A DNA stretch of 64,000 nt from Gemmobacter sp034519525 (GTDB lineage: Bacteria > Pseudomonadota > Alphaproteobacteria > Rhodobacterales > Rhodobacteraceae). Below are positions 48,960 through 59,346 of the stretch, one piece after another. How positions within the stretch are numbered: position 1 is the first letter of the stretch; the number at the start of each line of letters is the position of its first letter. The stretch spans positions 1 through 64,000 of the forward strand of contig JAXHOJ010000038.1 in NCBI GenBank assembly GCA_034519525.1, read 5' to 3'. The notes below the pieces were generated by a model. The model worked only from the letters and a program-made list of their open reading frames with translations, was not told the DNA's origin and did no database searches. A program made the position numbers and the translations under genes.

Positions 48960-49087
48960 TCTGGCGCGGCCCGCTTCGGGCCGTTCTGATAAAAGCAGGC
49001 TGCGGTCTCATCCGGGGCCGTGGCCTTCTGCCATATCGTCCGGCGCGCGGGGTGCGGGCCGGGGTGTGACTGCGGGAGTGCGACGCC

Positions 49088-49954
49088 ATGCGAACTGTGT
49101 TTATCGGAGTGCTTGCCCTTGGCCTGGCACTGGCCGGATTTGCGGTGCATATGGCCCAGAAATACATCGGCCAGACCCAGGCGCAGCTGAAGAAGGAACA
49201 GCAGCTGCGGGTGAAGACCGGGCCGCTGGTGCAGGTTTATGCGGTGAACAAGCCGCTGAACTATGGCGATCCGCTGACCGCGGCCGATGTGCAGCTGGTC
49301 TATGTGCAGGAAAGCGCCCTGCCCGAAGGCGTGTTCCGCAGCGAGGAAGAGCTGTTTCCCAACAAGGGCGAAAAGCCGCGTTTCGTGCTGCGGCAGATCG
49401 AGAAATTCGAGACGGTGCTGGCCGTCAAGGTCACCGAACCGGGCGAGGCCGCGGGCCTGACCGGGATGCTGGCCGAGGGAGAGCGGGCATTTACCATCCG
49501 CTTTGATGATACATCGGGCGCCTCGCGCTATCTGCAGCCGGGCAACCGGGTGGATGTCTACTGGACCGGTGCTGGTGCGGGTTAGGCTGGCGATGACCCA
49601 GCTGATCGAAACGACGCTGGCCATCATCGCGGTGGATCGCCCGGCATCGAAAGACAAGGAAAAGGCGGCCGACAGTTTTGCGGTGCCGCGGGCGATGACC
49701 GTTGCCGCCACGCCGGAACAGGTGGCGCGTCTGGCCCAGGCGCAGGCGACCGGGCAGCTTTCGGTCTCGCTGGTGGCGCAGAACGACGGCGCCCCGAGCG
49801 ACCGAAGTAGGCGCCGGATCGATTTGGCCGGCAAGGTCGCTGCTGGGGGTCGGTCAGGTGGAGGCTACCGGTTGTGAGGAACAAGAAGGTTTGCACCGTG
49901 CGCACCCGCGGGTGGGCCGAAGTGGTGGGGGTGCGGGTCAGCTGCCCCGGCTGA
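49088..49954 (+). pseudogene. cpaB: Flp pilus assembly protein CpaB/RcpC, three frameshifts
   Basis: Starts MRTVFIGVLALGLALAGFAVHMAQKYI (membrane anchor), then the SAF-type region VQVYAVNKPLNYGDPLTAADVQLVYVQESALPEGVF and FTIRFDDTSGASRYLQPGNRVDVYWTG. The frame breaks near 49575, continues as MTQLIETTLAIIAVDRPA...QLSVSLVAQNDG, breaks near 49800 and again near 49885, and ends KVCTVRTRGWAEVVGVRVSCPG, the normal CpaB C-terminus, at a stop at 49952. Each change is +1 in frame. Inner-membrane/periplasmic pilus factor. Probably intact in the organism and mis-sequenced here. Confidence 0.78.
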
Positions 49955-50178
49955 TTCGCGGGCGCGGGCGCCTGAGCCGTGTGATCTTGGGTGGCGCGCG
50001 CATCCTTTGGGAGCGGCTGCTGTGGCCCTTTTTCGCTAGACCTTGTTTGCCGGACGGAAAATAGGCCAAGATCGGCCGACAAGCAATTGATTCTTGCAAA
50101 AAATGTCACTTCCGGCATTTATGGTGACGAATGGGCGCTCAAGACCCAGCACAGAGGCGTGATCGAAAGGCAGGTCAC

Positions 50179-51584
50179 ATGCAGTACGAAGACGATTTTT
50201 TCGCTCGGGCTTATGGGCCTTGCGTCTGGCGACATCCGCGCCTCACCCCGCTGGCCGCGCAAACCTGCGGGTTATGGAGGGCGCGGCCACCGCGCCGCTG
50301 AACGTGCCGATGAACCGCGCCGTTGTGGTGGAAAGTGACGTGCCCTTTGCCGAGCTTTCGATTGCCAACCCCGGTATCGCCGATATCTCGACGCTTTCCG
50401 ACAGGTCGATCTATGTGCTGGGCAAGGCGCCGGGCCGCACCACGCTGACCCTGCTGGGCGGCGATGGCAGCCTGATTGCCAATGTCGAAGTGCAGGTGGC
50501 CCCCGATGTGGCCGAGTTCAAGGAACGGCTGCGCCAGATCCTGCCCGGCGAAACCATCGAAGTGCGCACCGCCAATGACGGGATCGTCCTGTCGGGCATC
50601 GTGTCAGCTCGACCGCCAAGCTGGACCGCGCGCTGGATCTGGCCGAACGCTATGCGCCCGAGCGGGTGTCCAACCTGATGAGCGTGGGCGGCACGCAGCA
50701 GGTGATGCTGAAGGTGCGCTTTGCCGAGATGCAGCGCTCGGTTTCCAAAAACCTGTCCTCGTCGCTGGCGATTTCGGCGCGGCAACGGGTCGGGCGTCAA
50801 CGGCGGGACCGGCACCCGGCTGACCGACGGCAACGGCGCCTTCGGCAGCGACGGCGATCACGCCGGCGCGGCAACGCGCAGTTCGGCGCTTGGCGCTGGG
50901 GTTCACCGCCGGATCGCTGCAGTTCGGCGTGCTGCTGGAGGCGCTGGAATCCAAGGGCGTGGTGCGCACCCTGGCAGAGCCGAACCTGACCGCCCTGTCG
51001 GGGCAAGAAGCCAAGTTCCTGGCGGGCGGCGAATATCCGATCCCGGTCGTCGGACGATGACGGCATCTCGATCGAATACAAACCCTTCGGCGTGGAGATG
51101 AACTTTACCCCGGTGGTGGTGGATGGCGATATCATCAACCTGACGATCAACGCCGCCGTTTCGTCGATCGACACCTCGATCACGCTGCAACCGGCAGGCT
51201 TCATCGGTGAACGCCTTCAAGCGCCGCGAAACCTCGACCACGGTCGAAATGCGCGACGGCGAAAGCTTTGCGATTGCGGGCCTGTTGCAGGATGATTTCC
51301 GCGATCTGAACGGCCAGGTGCCGTGGCTGGGCGATATTCCGGTGCTGGGCGCGCTGTTCCGCAGCGCCGATTTCCAGCGCGACCAGTCAGAGCTGGTCAT
51401 CATCGTCACCCCGCATCTGGTGACGCCGACGCGCGGCGAGGCGCTGGCCCTGCCGACCGACCGGGTCCGCATCCCCACCGAGAAGGAGCTGTTCCTGTTC
51501 GGCAAGGTGGAGGGCGGCAGCGGCCCGGCAGGCGAGGTGGCGCGGCAGGATTTCAACGGCTCTTACGGCTATGTGATGGAATGA
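50179..51584 (+). pseudogene. cpaC: Flp pilus secretin CpaC/RcpA, about six frameshifts
   Basis: Recognisable in successive frames: BON/N-domain LNVPMNRAVVVESDVPFAELSIANPGIADISTLSDRSIYVLGKAPGRTTLTLLG; SSTAKLDRALDLAERY; secretin core MSVGGTQQVMLKVRFAEMQRSVSKNLSSSLAIS; GSLQFGVLLEALESKGVVRTLAEPNLTALSGQEAKFLAGGEYPIPVV; YKPFGVEMNFTPVVVDGD; RRETSTTVEMRDGESFAIAGLLQ to YGYVME. Breaks fall near 50205, 50605, 50785, 50895, 51055 and 51210. It forms the outer-membrane channel of the pilus. So many lesions with conserved sequence kept between them indicate sequencing errors. Confidence 0.8.
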
Positions 51585-52250
51585 CGGCGATGCGGCGCAC
51601 CCTGCCCCTTTTTCTGATCGCGACGACCGCCTTGGCCCTGGCGGACCTGCGCCGACATGCGAACCGCGAGCTGGGCGCCGAGGATGGATCAGCGGCACCT
51701 TCGGCAATGCCACGATGACCAACTACCTGGTGCAATCGGGCGCAGATCGGATGTGCGCAGAGGCTGCTTGGCACCAGCGCGTTTGCCGCCGATGTGCCCA
51801 GCACCATCACCTTTCCGTTCAATTCGGCACAGCTGACGACCGAGGCGCGCCGCGCGCTGGATCATCAGGCCAACTGGATGCGCCAGTTCCCCGAGCTGCG
51901 CTTTTCGGTCTATGGCCATACCGATCTGGTGGGATCGGAGGCCTATAACCGCGCCTTGGGCAAACGCCGGGCGCAGGCGGTGGTGGCCTATCTGGCGAGT
52001 CGCGGGGTTTCGACCAGCCGGCTGGAGGCGCTTGTTTCCTATGGCGAAACGCGGCCGGTGATCGTGACCCTGGCCCCCGAACAGCGCAACCGCCGCACGG
52101 TGACCGAGGTTTCGGGCTTTGCCCAGGGGTCGCAGGACGCCGCTGAATGGCAAATATGCCGCTGTGATCGCGCGGGAATATATCGACTCGGCCCGTATGG
52201 CGATCGAGCCGCCAACCGAAGTGACGCAACTGGCCATCGGCGGCAACTGA
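51581..52250 (+). pseudogene. OmpA-family protein of the tad locus, frameshifted
   Basis: ATG overlaps the CpaC stop. Signal-type start MRRTLPLFLIATTALALA, then WISGTFGNATMTNYLVQSG in another frame, then the OmpA peptidoglycan-binding domain VPSTITFPFNSAQLTTEARRALDHQANWM...FSVYGHTDLVGSEAYNRALGKRRAQAVVAYLASRG...RRTVTEVSGF, and finally LNGKYAAVIAREYIDSARMAIEPP to the stop in a third frame. Occupies the place of CpaD. Anchors the secretin complex to the cell wall by inference. Confidence 0.75.
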
Positions 52251-52493
52251 GCCGCGACGATCAGACCCGGAACCGACAGTGCGGGCCAATTTTGGCCCAC
52301 CTCTTTTGTTCCCAGATCAGCAATAATTCCCAGAAAGCCGGATGATTTAGCCCCAATCTCGCCCAAGTTTGCCCGGCAGGTTCCAGACCAATTGAACCAA
52401 TTCTGCGTGGCAGAACACCGCGCAAGGCGGGTCGGTCATGGAGGCGATTCTTTCCGGCACAGACCCGCCGTCAAAGCGAAGGACCTGAGGCGA
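52251..52493. other. Intergenic region upstream of cpaE
   Basis: 243 bases without a visible gene. The segment CCCCAATCTCGCCCAAGTTTGCC at 52351-52373 resembles CCCCAATCTTGCCCAACTTGCC at 48509-48530 upstream of the pilin gene, so the two promoter regions of the locus share sequence. Possible common regulatory site. Confidence 0.4.
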
Positions 52494-53765
52494 ATGACGA
52501 GTGTGGCAAATCTTCAACCTGAACCGGCGCCCATTCTGGCCTGCACCATTTCCCGTGACGTCCAGAATTTCGAACTGCTGATCGAAGACATGGAGCAGGA
52601 GCTGGGCGAGAACTGGGGTGATCTGTCCTTTGAAGATGCGCTGCTGTTTCTGGGCCAGCCCGATGCGGCCACGCTGCAGTTTATTGCCGTGGCGGTGGAC
52701 AATCACGACGAAGCCGATCTGACCCGCATCAGCGACATCATCCGCACGGCCAAGGATCGCCATCTGCGGGTGGTGCTGATCGCCAATCAGGTGAGCCCGG
52801 TGGCCCTGCATCAGCTGCTGCGGCTGGGCGCCGATGATTTCGTGCCCTATCCGCTGCCCGATGGCGCGCTGCACGAGGCGATTGGCCGGTTCCGCAATGC
52901 CGGGACAGAGGCGCCGGTTCCGGCGGCCCCCGAAGCCGCGCTGCCCGAACCCGTGCAGACCCCGGCCTTCAAGGCCAAGGGCGACCGCGATGGCGTGCTG
53001 CTGCCGGTGCATGGGCTGGCCGGTGGCGTGGGCGCATCGACCTTTGCCGCCAATCTGGCCTGGGAACTGGCCAATGCCGATCGCACCAACCCGCCCCGCG
53101 TGTGCCTGATCGACCTGGATCTGCAATTCGGGTCGATTTCCACCTATCTGGATCTGCCCCGGCGCGAGGCGGTGTTCGAGCTGCTGCAGGATACCGAACA
53201 TGCCGACAGCGACAGTTTTCTGCAGGCCATGCTGACCTTCAACGACCGTCTGCATGTGTTCACCGCCCCGGCGGACATGCTGCCGCTGGATCTGATCGGG
53301 CCGGATGATGTGACCCGGATCCTGGGGATGGCGCAGGCGAATTTCGATTTCGTCGTGGTGGATATGCCCAAGACCATCGTGGCCTGGACGGAAACGGTGT
53401 TGAGCCGCGCGCATGTGTATTTCGCCCTGATGGAGCTGGATCTGCGGTCGGCGCAGAACGTGCTGCGGCTGGTGCGGGCGCTGAAGGCCGAATCCTTGCC
53501 CTATGAACGGCTGCGCTATGTGCTGAACCGGGCGCCGCGCTTTACCGATCTGGGCGCGAAAAGCCGGGTGAAGCGGATGGCCGAAAGCCTGGACATCACC
53601 ATCGAGGTGCAATTGCCCGATGGCGGATCGCAGGTCACGCAGGCCAATGACCACGGGCTGCCGATTTCGGAAACGGCGGGCAAGAACCCGCTGCGCAAGG
53701 AAATCGCCAAGCTGGCAAAATCTCTGTTCGACGTGAACCGCGCAGCCGAGGCTGCGAAGGGCTGA
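52494..53765 (+). CDS. cpaE: Flp pilus assembly ATPase CpaE/TadZ
   Basis: 423 residues. N-terminal receiver-like domain (about 10-135: ILACTISRDVQNFELLIEDM ... LLRLGADDFVPYPLP) and a MinD/ParA-type ATPase domain with the deviant Walker A HGLAGGVGASTFAANLAWELA, then CLIDLDLQFGSISTYLD and FDFVVVDMPK. TadZ proteins localise the pilus machinery at the pole. GAGGCG lies just before this ATG; longer in-frame sequence upstream has no family similarity. Confidence 0.9.
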   Translation: MTSVANLQPEPAPILACTISRDVQNFELLIEDMEQELGENWGDLSFEDALLFLGQPDAATLQFIAVAVDNHDEADLTRISDIIRTAKDRHLRVVLIANQVSPVALHQLLRLGADDFVPYPLPDGALHEAIGRFRNAGTEAPVPAAPEAALPEPVQTPAFKAKGDRDGVLLPVHGLAGGVGASTFAANLAWELANADRTNPPRVCLIDLDLQFGSISTYLDLPRREAVFELLQDTEHADSDSFLQAMLTFNDRLHVFTAPADMLPLDLIGPDDVTRILGMAQANFDFVVVDMPKTIVAWTETVLSRAHVYFALMELDLRSAQNVLRLVRALKAESLPYERLRYVLNRAPRFTDLGAKSRVKRMAESLDITIEVQLPDGGSQVTQANDHGLPISETAGKNPLRKEIAKLAKSLFDVNRAAEAAKG

Positions 53766-53802
53766 CCGGCACGGCCATGGCCGGGCTGCAGAAGGTGTGA
53801 CG

Positions 53803-55269
53803 ATGTTTTCCAGGTTCAAAAAAGCAGGCGAGACCGGAGCGGCGAAACCCGCCCAGAAGATGGCTGCGGTGTCATCGGCCAACAGCATTCCGAAATCCTC
53901 TGGCCCCGCCACGCCCAAGGCACCGGCCCCCGGCCTGACGCAGGCCCGCCCTGCCCCGCGCGCCCCGGCCGAAGCCGCCGCCGCCGACAAGGAGCGCAAG
54001 CGCAAGGACCGGCTGCAGGAGCTGAAGGTCGAGCTGCACAAGCGCCTGCTGGAAAACCTGAACCTTGCCGCGCTGGAAAAGGCCTCGGAAGCCAATCTGA
54101 AATCGGAAATCGCCGCCATCAGTGCCGAGGCGCTGGAGGAAATGTCGGTCGCGCTGACCCAGCAGGATCGCGCCACGCTGAACCAGGAGCTGTATGACGA
54201 GGTCATGGGCCTTGGCCCGCTGGAGCCGCTGCTGAAAGATGAAACGGTCAACGACATTCTGGTGAACGGTCCGCACCGGATTTTCGTCGAACGGTCCGGC
54301 AAGCTGGAACTGACGGATATCACCTTCAAGGACGAACGCCATCTGCTGCGCATCATCGACAAGATCGTGAGCGCGGTGGGGCGCCGGGTCGATGAATCGA
54401 ACCCCTATTGCGATGCGCGTCTGGCGGACGGGTCGCGCTTCAACTGCATGGTGCCGCCGGTGGCGGTGGATGGCTCGCTTGTCTCGATCCGGAAGTTCAA
54501 GAAGGAAAAGCTGGGGATTCAGGATCTTGTGCGCTTTGGTGCCTTTACCGAAGAGATGGGCCTGTATCTGGAAGCGGCGGTATCCACCCGGCTGAACATC
54601 ATCGTATCGGGCGGCACGGGGTCGGGGAAGACCACCACGCTGAACGCGCTGTCCAGCTTCATCGACAATGCCGAACGGGTGCTGACCATCGAGGATACGG
54701 CAGAACTGCAGCTGCAGCAGGTGCATGTGGGCCGGATGGAAAGCCGCCCGCCGAACGTGGAAGGCAAGGGGGCGGTGACGCAGCGCGACTGTCTGCGCAA
54801 CGCGCTGCGGATGCGGCCGGACCGGATCATCGTGGGCGAAACCCGCGGCGAAGAGGTGATCGACATGCTGCAGGCGATGAACACCGGCCATGACGGGTCG
54901 ATGACCACGATCCACGCCAACAACCCGCGCGATGGCATCAGCCGTCTGGAAAACATGGTGGCCATGGCGGGCATCGACATGCCGCTGAAGGCCGTGCGCA
55001 GCCAGATCGCCAGCGCGGTGAACCTGATCGTGCAGGCCTCACGCCTGCAGGACGGCTCGCGGCGCATGGTGTCGATCACCGAAATCACCGGGATGGAGGG
55101 GGAGGTGATCTCGATGCAGGAGGTGTTCCGCTATGAACGGCTGGGGCTGGCGGGCGATGGCAAGATCATCGGCCGGTTCAACGCCACCGGCGTGCGGTCG
55201 CATTATTCGGAACGGTTCAAGCAATGGGGCTTCAACCTGCCCGCCTCGATCTATGAACCCCAGGCCTGA
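53803..55269 (+). CDS. cpaF: Flp pilus assembly secretion ATPase CpaF/TadA
   Basis: 488 residues. Low-complexity N-terminus (1-65), N-terminal helical domain, then GspE/VirB11-type ATPase: Walker A VSGGTGSGKTTTLNALSSFI (about residue 268), Asp box TIEDTAELQLQQVHVGRME, Walker B MRPDRIIVGETRGEE, His box GHDGSMTTIHANNPRD. Powers pilus extension at the inner membrane. AGAAGG precedes the ATG at 8 bp; GTG 6 bp earlier is the alternative. Confidence 0.92.
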   Translation: MFSRFKKAGETGAAKPAQKMAAVSSANSIPKSSGPATPKAPAPGLTQARPAPRAPAEAAAADKERKRKDRLQELKVELHKRLLENLNLAALEKASEANLKSEIAAISAEALEEMSVALTQQDRATLNQELYDEVMGLGPLEPLLKDETVNDILVNGPHRIFVERSGKLELTDITFKDERHLLRIIDKIVSAVGRRVDESNPYCDARLADGSRFNCMVPPVAVDGSLVSIRKFKKEKLGIQDLVRFGAFTEEMGLYLEAAVSTRLNIIVSGGTGSGKTTTLNALSSFIDNAERVLTIEDTAELQLQQVHVGRMESRPPNVEGKGAVTQRDCLRNALRMRPDRIIVGETRGEEVIDMLQAMNTGHDGSMTTIHANNPRDGISRLENMVAMAGIDMPLKAVRSQIASAVNLIVQASRLQDGSRRMVSITEITGMEGEVISMQEVFRYERLGLAGDGKIIGRFNATGVRSHYSERFKQWGFNLPASIYEPQA

Positions 55270-55278
55270 GGTCGCAAG

Positions 55279-56247
55279 ATGAGCATCAACCCTGCCGTCA
55301 TCGTTTATGTGCTGATCTTTGTCGCTGTTCTGGCGCTGGTCGAGGGGCTGTATCTGACGGTCTTCGGCAAATCCATCAGCCTGAACAGCCGGATGTCGCG
55401 CAGGCTGGCGCTGCTGGAAAAGAACAGCAACCGGGAAGAGGTTCTGGAACAGCTCCGCAAGGAGATGAGCCAGCACATGAAGGCCCGGTCGATCCCGATC
55501 TATTCGATTCTGGCCGACAAGGCACAGAAGGCCAATATCGCCTTTTCGCCGGTGCAGCTGATCGGGATCATGGGGGCGTTGTCGGTGTTTGCTTATGCCG
55601 GGCTGACCTATGGCAGTTCTGCCGAACCCGGGGTGCGTGCGCTGATTGCGGCGGCCATGGGCATCGGCGGTGTTTACATGTGGGTGAACAAGAAGGCCAA
55701 GAAGCGCGTGTCCATGATGGAAGAGCAGCTGCCCGAAGCGGTGGAGCTGATCGTGCGCAGCCTGCGGGTGGGGCATCCGTTTTCATCGGCGCTGGGAATC
55801 GTGTCGCGCGAAGTGCCCGATCCGCTGGGCACCGAATTCGGCCTGATTGGCGACGAGGCCGCCTATGGCCGCGATGTAGCCGAAAGCCTGAAGGCCTTTG
55901 CCGAACGGATGGACAATCAGGATCTGCGCTTTCTGGCAGTGGCCGTGACCATCCAGCAGCAATCGGGCGGCAATCTGGCCGAGATTCTGGACGGGCTGGC
56001 CAAGGTGATCCGCTCGCGGTTCAAGCTGTTCCGCCGGGTGAAGGCGATCACCGCCGAGGCGAAATGGTCTGGCATGTTCCTGTCGGCCTTCCCGGTGGGG
56101 GCGCTGATGATGATCCTGGCGATCAAGCCGGATTACTTTGACGAGGTGCAGGAAACCTCGGTCTTCGTGCCGGCGGCGCTGATCGTCGGGGTGTTTCTGG
56201 TCATCAACGTCATCTTCATGAAGATGATGGTCAATATCAAGGTGTGA
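55279..56247 (+). CDS. tadB: Flp pilus assembly inner-membrane protein TadB
   Basis: 322 residues with a T2SF (GspF-like) domain: EEQLPEAVELIVRSLRVGHPFSSALGIVSREVPDPLGTEFGLIGDEAAYGRDVAESLKAF and TIQQQSGGNLAEILDGLAKVIRSRFKLFRRVKAITAEAKWSG, with membrane segments at about 7-27, 95-130, 258-278 and 292-312. Platform protein for CpaF, partner of TadC encoded 6 bp downstream. Confidence 0.9.
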   Translation: MSINPAVIVYVLIFVAVLALVEGLYLTVFGKSISLNSRMSRRLALLEKNSNREEVLEQLRKEMSQHMKARSIPIYSILADKAQKANIAFSPVQLIGIMGALSVFAYAGLTYGSSAEPGVRALIAAAMGIGGVYMWVNKKAKKRVSMMEEQLPEAVELIVRSLRVGHPFSSALGIVSREVPDPLGTEFGLIGDEAAYGRDVAESLKAFAERMDNQDLRFLAVAVTIQQQSGGNLAEILDGLAKVIRSRFKLFRRVKAITAEAKWSGMFLSAFPVGALMMILAIKPDYFDEVQETSVFVPAALIVGVFLVINVIFMKMMVNIKV

Positions 56248-56253
56248 GGGGGC

Positions 56254-57225
56254 ATGATGGATACCGTCAATCAGATGCTGACGGCCCGCTTCGGGCCGCT
56301 GGGCCCGATGCTGGCGCTGCTGTTTCTGGCGGTCGTTCTGGTGGCGGCCAGCCTGCCCACCCTGCTGCGCAAGCGCGCCGATCCGCTGGACAAGCTGAAG
56401 GCGCAGCGCAAATCCATGAACTTCACCCCGCAAAGCGAAACGCTGCGCCGGGGCGACGGGGCACAGAAACTTCAAAAATTCGCAGCCTTTCTGGAGCCGC
56501 AGAACAAGGAAGACATGACCGCCGCGCGGCTGAAGATGATGCGGGCGGGCTATCGCACCAAGAATGCCGTGCGGATGTTCCACTTTGCGCAATTCACCTT
56601 CGGCATCGGCTTTCTGCTGGTGGGGCTGGGCTATACCTTTGTTCTGGATGCGCAAAACCAGGACGTGTCGCAGCAGCAGATGATCATGTACACGATCCTG
56701 CCTGCCGCCGTGGGCTATTACCTGCCGATCTACTGGGTGCAGCGGCGGTTGCAGATGCGGCAGCAGGAAATCATCAGCGGCTTTCCCGATGCGCTGGATC
56801 TGATGCTGGTCTGCGTGGAGGCGGGGCAATCGCTGGATCAATCCATCAACCGGGTCGCCAAGGAATCGCGTGCGGGCTATCCGGCGCTGGCCGATGAATT
56901 CGACATGGTTTCGCAGGAGGTGAAGGCCGGCAAGGAGCGGGTGCAGGTGCTGCGCGACATGTCGGAACGGGTGGGCGTGCCGGATATCACCGCCTTTGTC
57001 ACGACGCTGGTGCAATCGGCCACCTTCGGCACCTCGATCGCCGAGGCGCTGCGGGTCTATTCGGCCGAAATGCGTGACAAGCGCGTGATGCGGGCCGAAG
57101 AGAAAGCGAACGTCTTGCCGACGAAGCTGACACTGGGCACAATGCTGTTCACCCTGCCGCCGCTGATGATCATCCTGCTTGGGCCTTCGATCTATGGCAT
57201 TGCGACCCATCTGGGCGGGGGCTGA
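56254..57225 (+). CDS. tadC: Flp pilus assembly inner-membrane protein TadC
   Basis: 323 residues, T2SF domain: GFPDALDLMLVCVEAGQSLDQSINRVAKE, ADEFDMVSQEVKAGKERVQVLRDMSERVGVPDITAFVTTLVQSATFGTSIAEALRVYSAEMRDKRVMRAEEKANVLPTKLTLGTMLFTLPPLMIILLGPS. About four membrane segments. Second half of the TadBC platform. Confidence 0.9.
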   Translation: MMDTVNQMLTARFGPLGPMLALLFLAVVLVAASLPTLLRKRADPLDKLKAQRKSMNFTPQSETLRRGDGAQKLQKFAAFLEPQNKEDMTAARLKMMRAGYRTKNAVRMFHFAQFTFGIGFLLVGLGYTFVLDAQNQDVSQQQMIMYTILPAAVGYYLPIYWVQRRLQMRQQEIISGFPDALDLMLVCVEAGQSLDQSINRVAKESRAGYPALADEFDMVSQEVKAGKERVQVLRDMSERVGVPDITAFVTTLVQSATFGTSIAEALRVYSAEMRDKRVMRAEEKANVLPTKLTLGTMLFTLPPLMIILLGPSIYGIATHLGGG

Positions 57226-57239
57226 ACGCCGGAGCCGAA

Positions 57240-57810
57240 GTGAAGACTGCCGCCCTGATTGCAAGCCTTGCGCTGCTCGCCGCCTGTCAACTGACCGGCG
57301 GCGCTTCTGCATTGCGGCCGGGCGAGAACACCCCGCCCCCGGCCAATGCGCGCGGGGATGGGGTTGAAGGGCTGATCGTCGGGCACCGGCTGATGGCGGC
57401 GGGCGAGCCGGAGCTGGCGCTGAAGGCCTATTACCGCGCCGCAGCCGAACAGGGCATTGATGCGGATGTGCTGTCTTCGATCGGCAGCGCCAATCTGGCG
57501 CTGGGGCGGCTGGGCCAGGCCGAACAGATGCTGCGCCGCGCGCTGGAACGCGACCCGGTCTTCGTGCCCGCGCTGAACAATCTGGGCGTGGTGCTGATGG
57601 AACGCGGCCGCGCGCCGGAAGCCAAGCTGGTGTTTCAGCAGGCCTATGCGCTGGACAGTGGCACATCCGATGCGATCCGGGAAAATCTGCGCCTCGCCAT
57701 AGCCAGGATCGAAAAACCGGGTTATTCTGATGCACCGCAGGACAAGCGCAGAGTTCGAGCTGGTGCGGCGCGGGGGAACCGGGGCGAACTATGTCCTGCT
57801 GTCGACGCTC
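57240..57810 (+). CDS. TPR lipoprotein of the tad locus (TadD-like), 3' frameshift
   Basis: GTG start, lipoprotein signal with LLAAC (Cys at residue 16), then tetratricopeptide repeats: GHRLMAAGEPELALKAYYRAAAEQGIDADVLSSIGSANLALGRLGQAEQMLRRALERDPVFVPALNNLGVVLMERGRAPEAKLVFQQAYAL. After PQDK the natural continuation AEFELVRRGGTGANYVLLST is in another frame from about 57752; no clean stop is seen before the next gene, so the end given is approximate. TadD lipoproteins help secretin assembly. Confidence 0.75.
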
Positions 57811-57861
57811 TGCGCCAGCAGGGCCAGAGAGACGAACGAGCAGCCAAGAAAAGGACGCGAA

Positions 57862-58707
57862 ATGCGCCACCCCGCTCTTGTGATCGCTGTGCCTGTTGGT
57901 GGCACGGCAGCCCTGTCGGCCTGCAACGCAACACGCGATGCCGAGGTGGACAAGGTCATCAAGGATGTGAACGTCATCGACGAAAGCAACCTGAGCGATA
58001 TCATGCTGACGGTCGGGGATCCGAACGAGGCCGTGACCTATTTCTCCAACACCCTGCAGCAGAACCCGGGCCGCGCCGATCTGCGCCGCGGGCTGGCGAA
58101 ATCGCTGGTGCGGGCCAACCGGCCGCAGGATGCCGCCGAAATCTGGGCGGCGCTGGTGAATTCTGGCCAGGGCACCAATGATGACCGCGTCAGCTATGCC
58201 GATGCGTTGATCCGCGCCAATGACTGGGCCACTGCCGAGGCGGTGCTGACACAGATCCCGCCCACCCATGAAACCTATGAACGCTACCGGCTGGAAGCGA
58301 TGGTGGCCGACAGCCGCAAGGACTGGCGCAAGGCCGACAGCTTCTATGAAATCGCCTCGGGTCTGACGACCAAGCCCGCCAGCGTGCTGAACAACTGGGG
58401 TTTTTCGAAACTGACGCGCGGCGAATATGGCGGGGCCGAAAAGCTGTTCATCGAGGCCCTGACCTATGACCCCACGCTGTTCACCGCCAAGAACAATCTG
58501 GTTCTGGCGCGGGGGGCACAGCGGAAATACGATATGCCCGTGGTGCAGATGAACCAGACCGAGCGGGCAGAGCTGCTGTATACGCTGGGTCTGGCGGCGG
58601 TGAAGCAGGGCGATGTCAGCGTGGGCCGCGCGCTGATCGAGGAATCGGTGGAAACCCATCCGCAGCATTTTGAAGCCGCCGCGCGCGCGCTTGAAGCGCT
58701 GAAATAA
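57862..58707 (+). CDS. TPR lipoprotein of the tad locus (second TadD-like)
   Basis: 281 residues from MRHPALVIAVPVGGTAALSAC, a lipoprotein signal with lipobox LSAC. TPR-type helices from about residue 55: DPNEAVTYFSNTLQQNPGRADLRRGLAKSLVRANRPQDAAEIWAALVNSGQ ... EYGGAEKLFIEALTYDPTLFTAKNNLVLARGAQ. AAAGGACG precedes the ATG. Paralogue of the upstream TPR lipoprotein; probably an outer-membrane pilotin-type factor. Confidence 0.82.
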   Translation: MRHPALVIAVPVGGTAALSACNATRDAEVDKVIKDVNVIDESNLSDIMLTVGDPNEAVTYFSNTLQQNPGRADLRRGLAKSLVRANRPQDAAEIWAALVNSGQGTNDDRVSYADALIRANDWATAEAVLTQIPPTHETYERYRLEAMVADSRKDWRKADSFYEIASGLTTKPASVLNNWGFSKLTRGEYGGAEKLFIEALTYDPTLFTAKNNLVLARGAQRKYDMPVVQMNQTERAELLYTLGLAAVKQGDVSVGRALIEESVETHPQHFEAAARALEALK

Positions 58708-58719
58708 GGCGTGACGCCG

Positions 58720-59232
58720 ATGATCTGCCAGTTTGCCGCACGCGCTGTGGTTCCTGCCGGCTTCGTGTGCTGATTTGGCCCTGTGGGTCGCGCTGTCCGA
58801 TATGCGGCGGATGAAGATCCCCAACATGGCCTCGATCCTGATGATCGGGGTCTGGGCCGTGCTGGGGTTCATCGCCTTTCCGCTGGATCAGTGGCTGTGG
58901 GGCTGGGCGGTTCATGGCGATTGGTGCTGGTGGCTGGGACTTCGTGGGCAATGCCAGCCGGGCTTATGGGGGCGGGGGATGCCAAATTCGCCGCCGCCAT
59001 GGCCGGGGTCTTTGTCACCGCCGATCTGCAATATGCCCTGAAGATCATCGCCAGTTCGATGGTCGCGGCCCTGGTCACGCAAAAGCTGGCCTGCGTGCCC
59101 TCCCCGCCATCCGCCGCGTCCGCGCCGGGCTGGGAAAGCTGGGGTCGGCAGCGATTTCCCCTTTGGGCTGGCGTTGGCTGTGATGCTGTCATTTTCCACG
59201 CTTCCCGTCTGGCCGCATTTCTGGCCAAATGA
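58720..59232 (+). pseudogene. cpaA: Prepilin peptidase TadV/CpaA (A24 family), frameshifted
   Basis: Fragments in different frames: LALWVALSDMRRMKIPNMASILMIGVWAVLGFIAFPLDQWLWGWAV carries the first catalytic Asp, and LMGAGDAKFAAAMAGVFVTADLQYALKIIASSMVAALVTQ the GxGDxK motif with the second. FPFGLALAVMLS follows in yet another frame. At least three shifts (near 58770, 58925 and 59095). The enzyme cleaves the Flp leader; without it the pilus could not form, so errors in sequence are the more likely cause. Confidence 0.75.
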
Positions 59233-59346
59233 TCGGGTTTTATCTGCGCTGAACCGGGGATGTGCCAGCCGGCACGCCCCAGCCTGTGAAAAGGACCAGC
59301 GTCGCATGAATGTGCAGATCACCCCCTGGCGCTACAGCAGCCTGCG

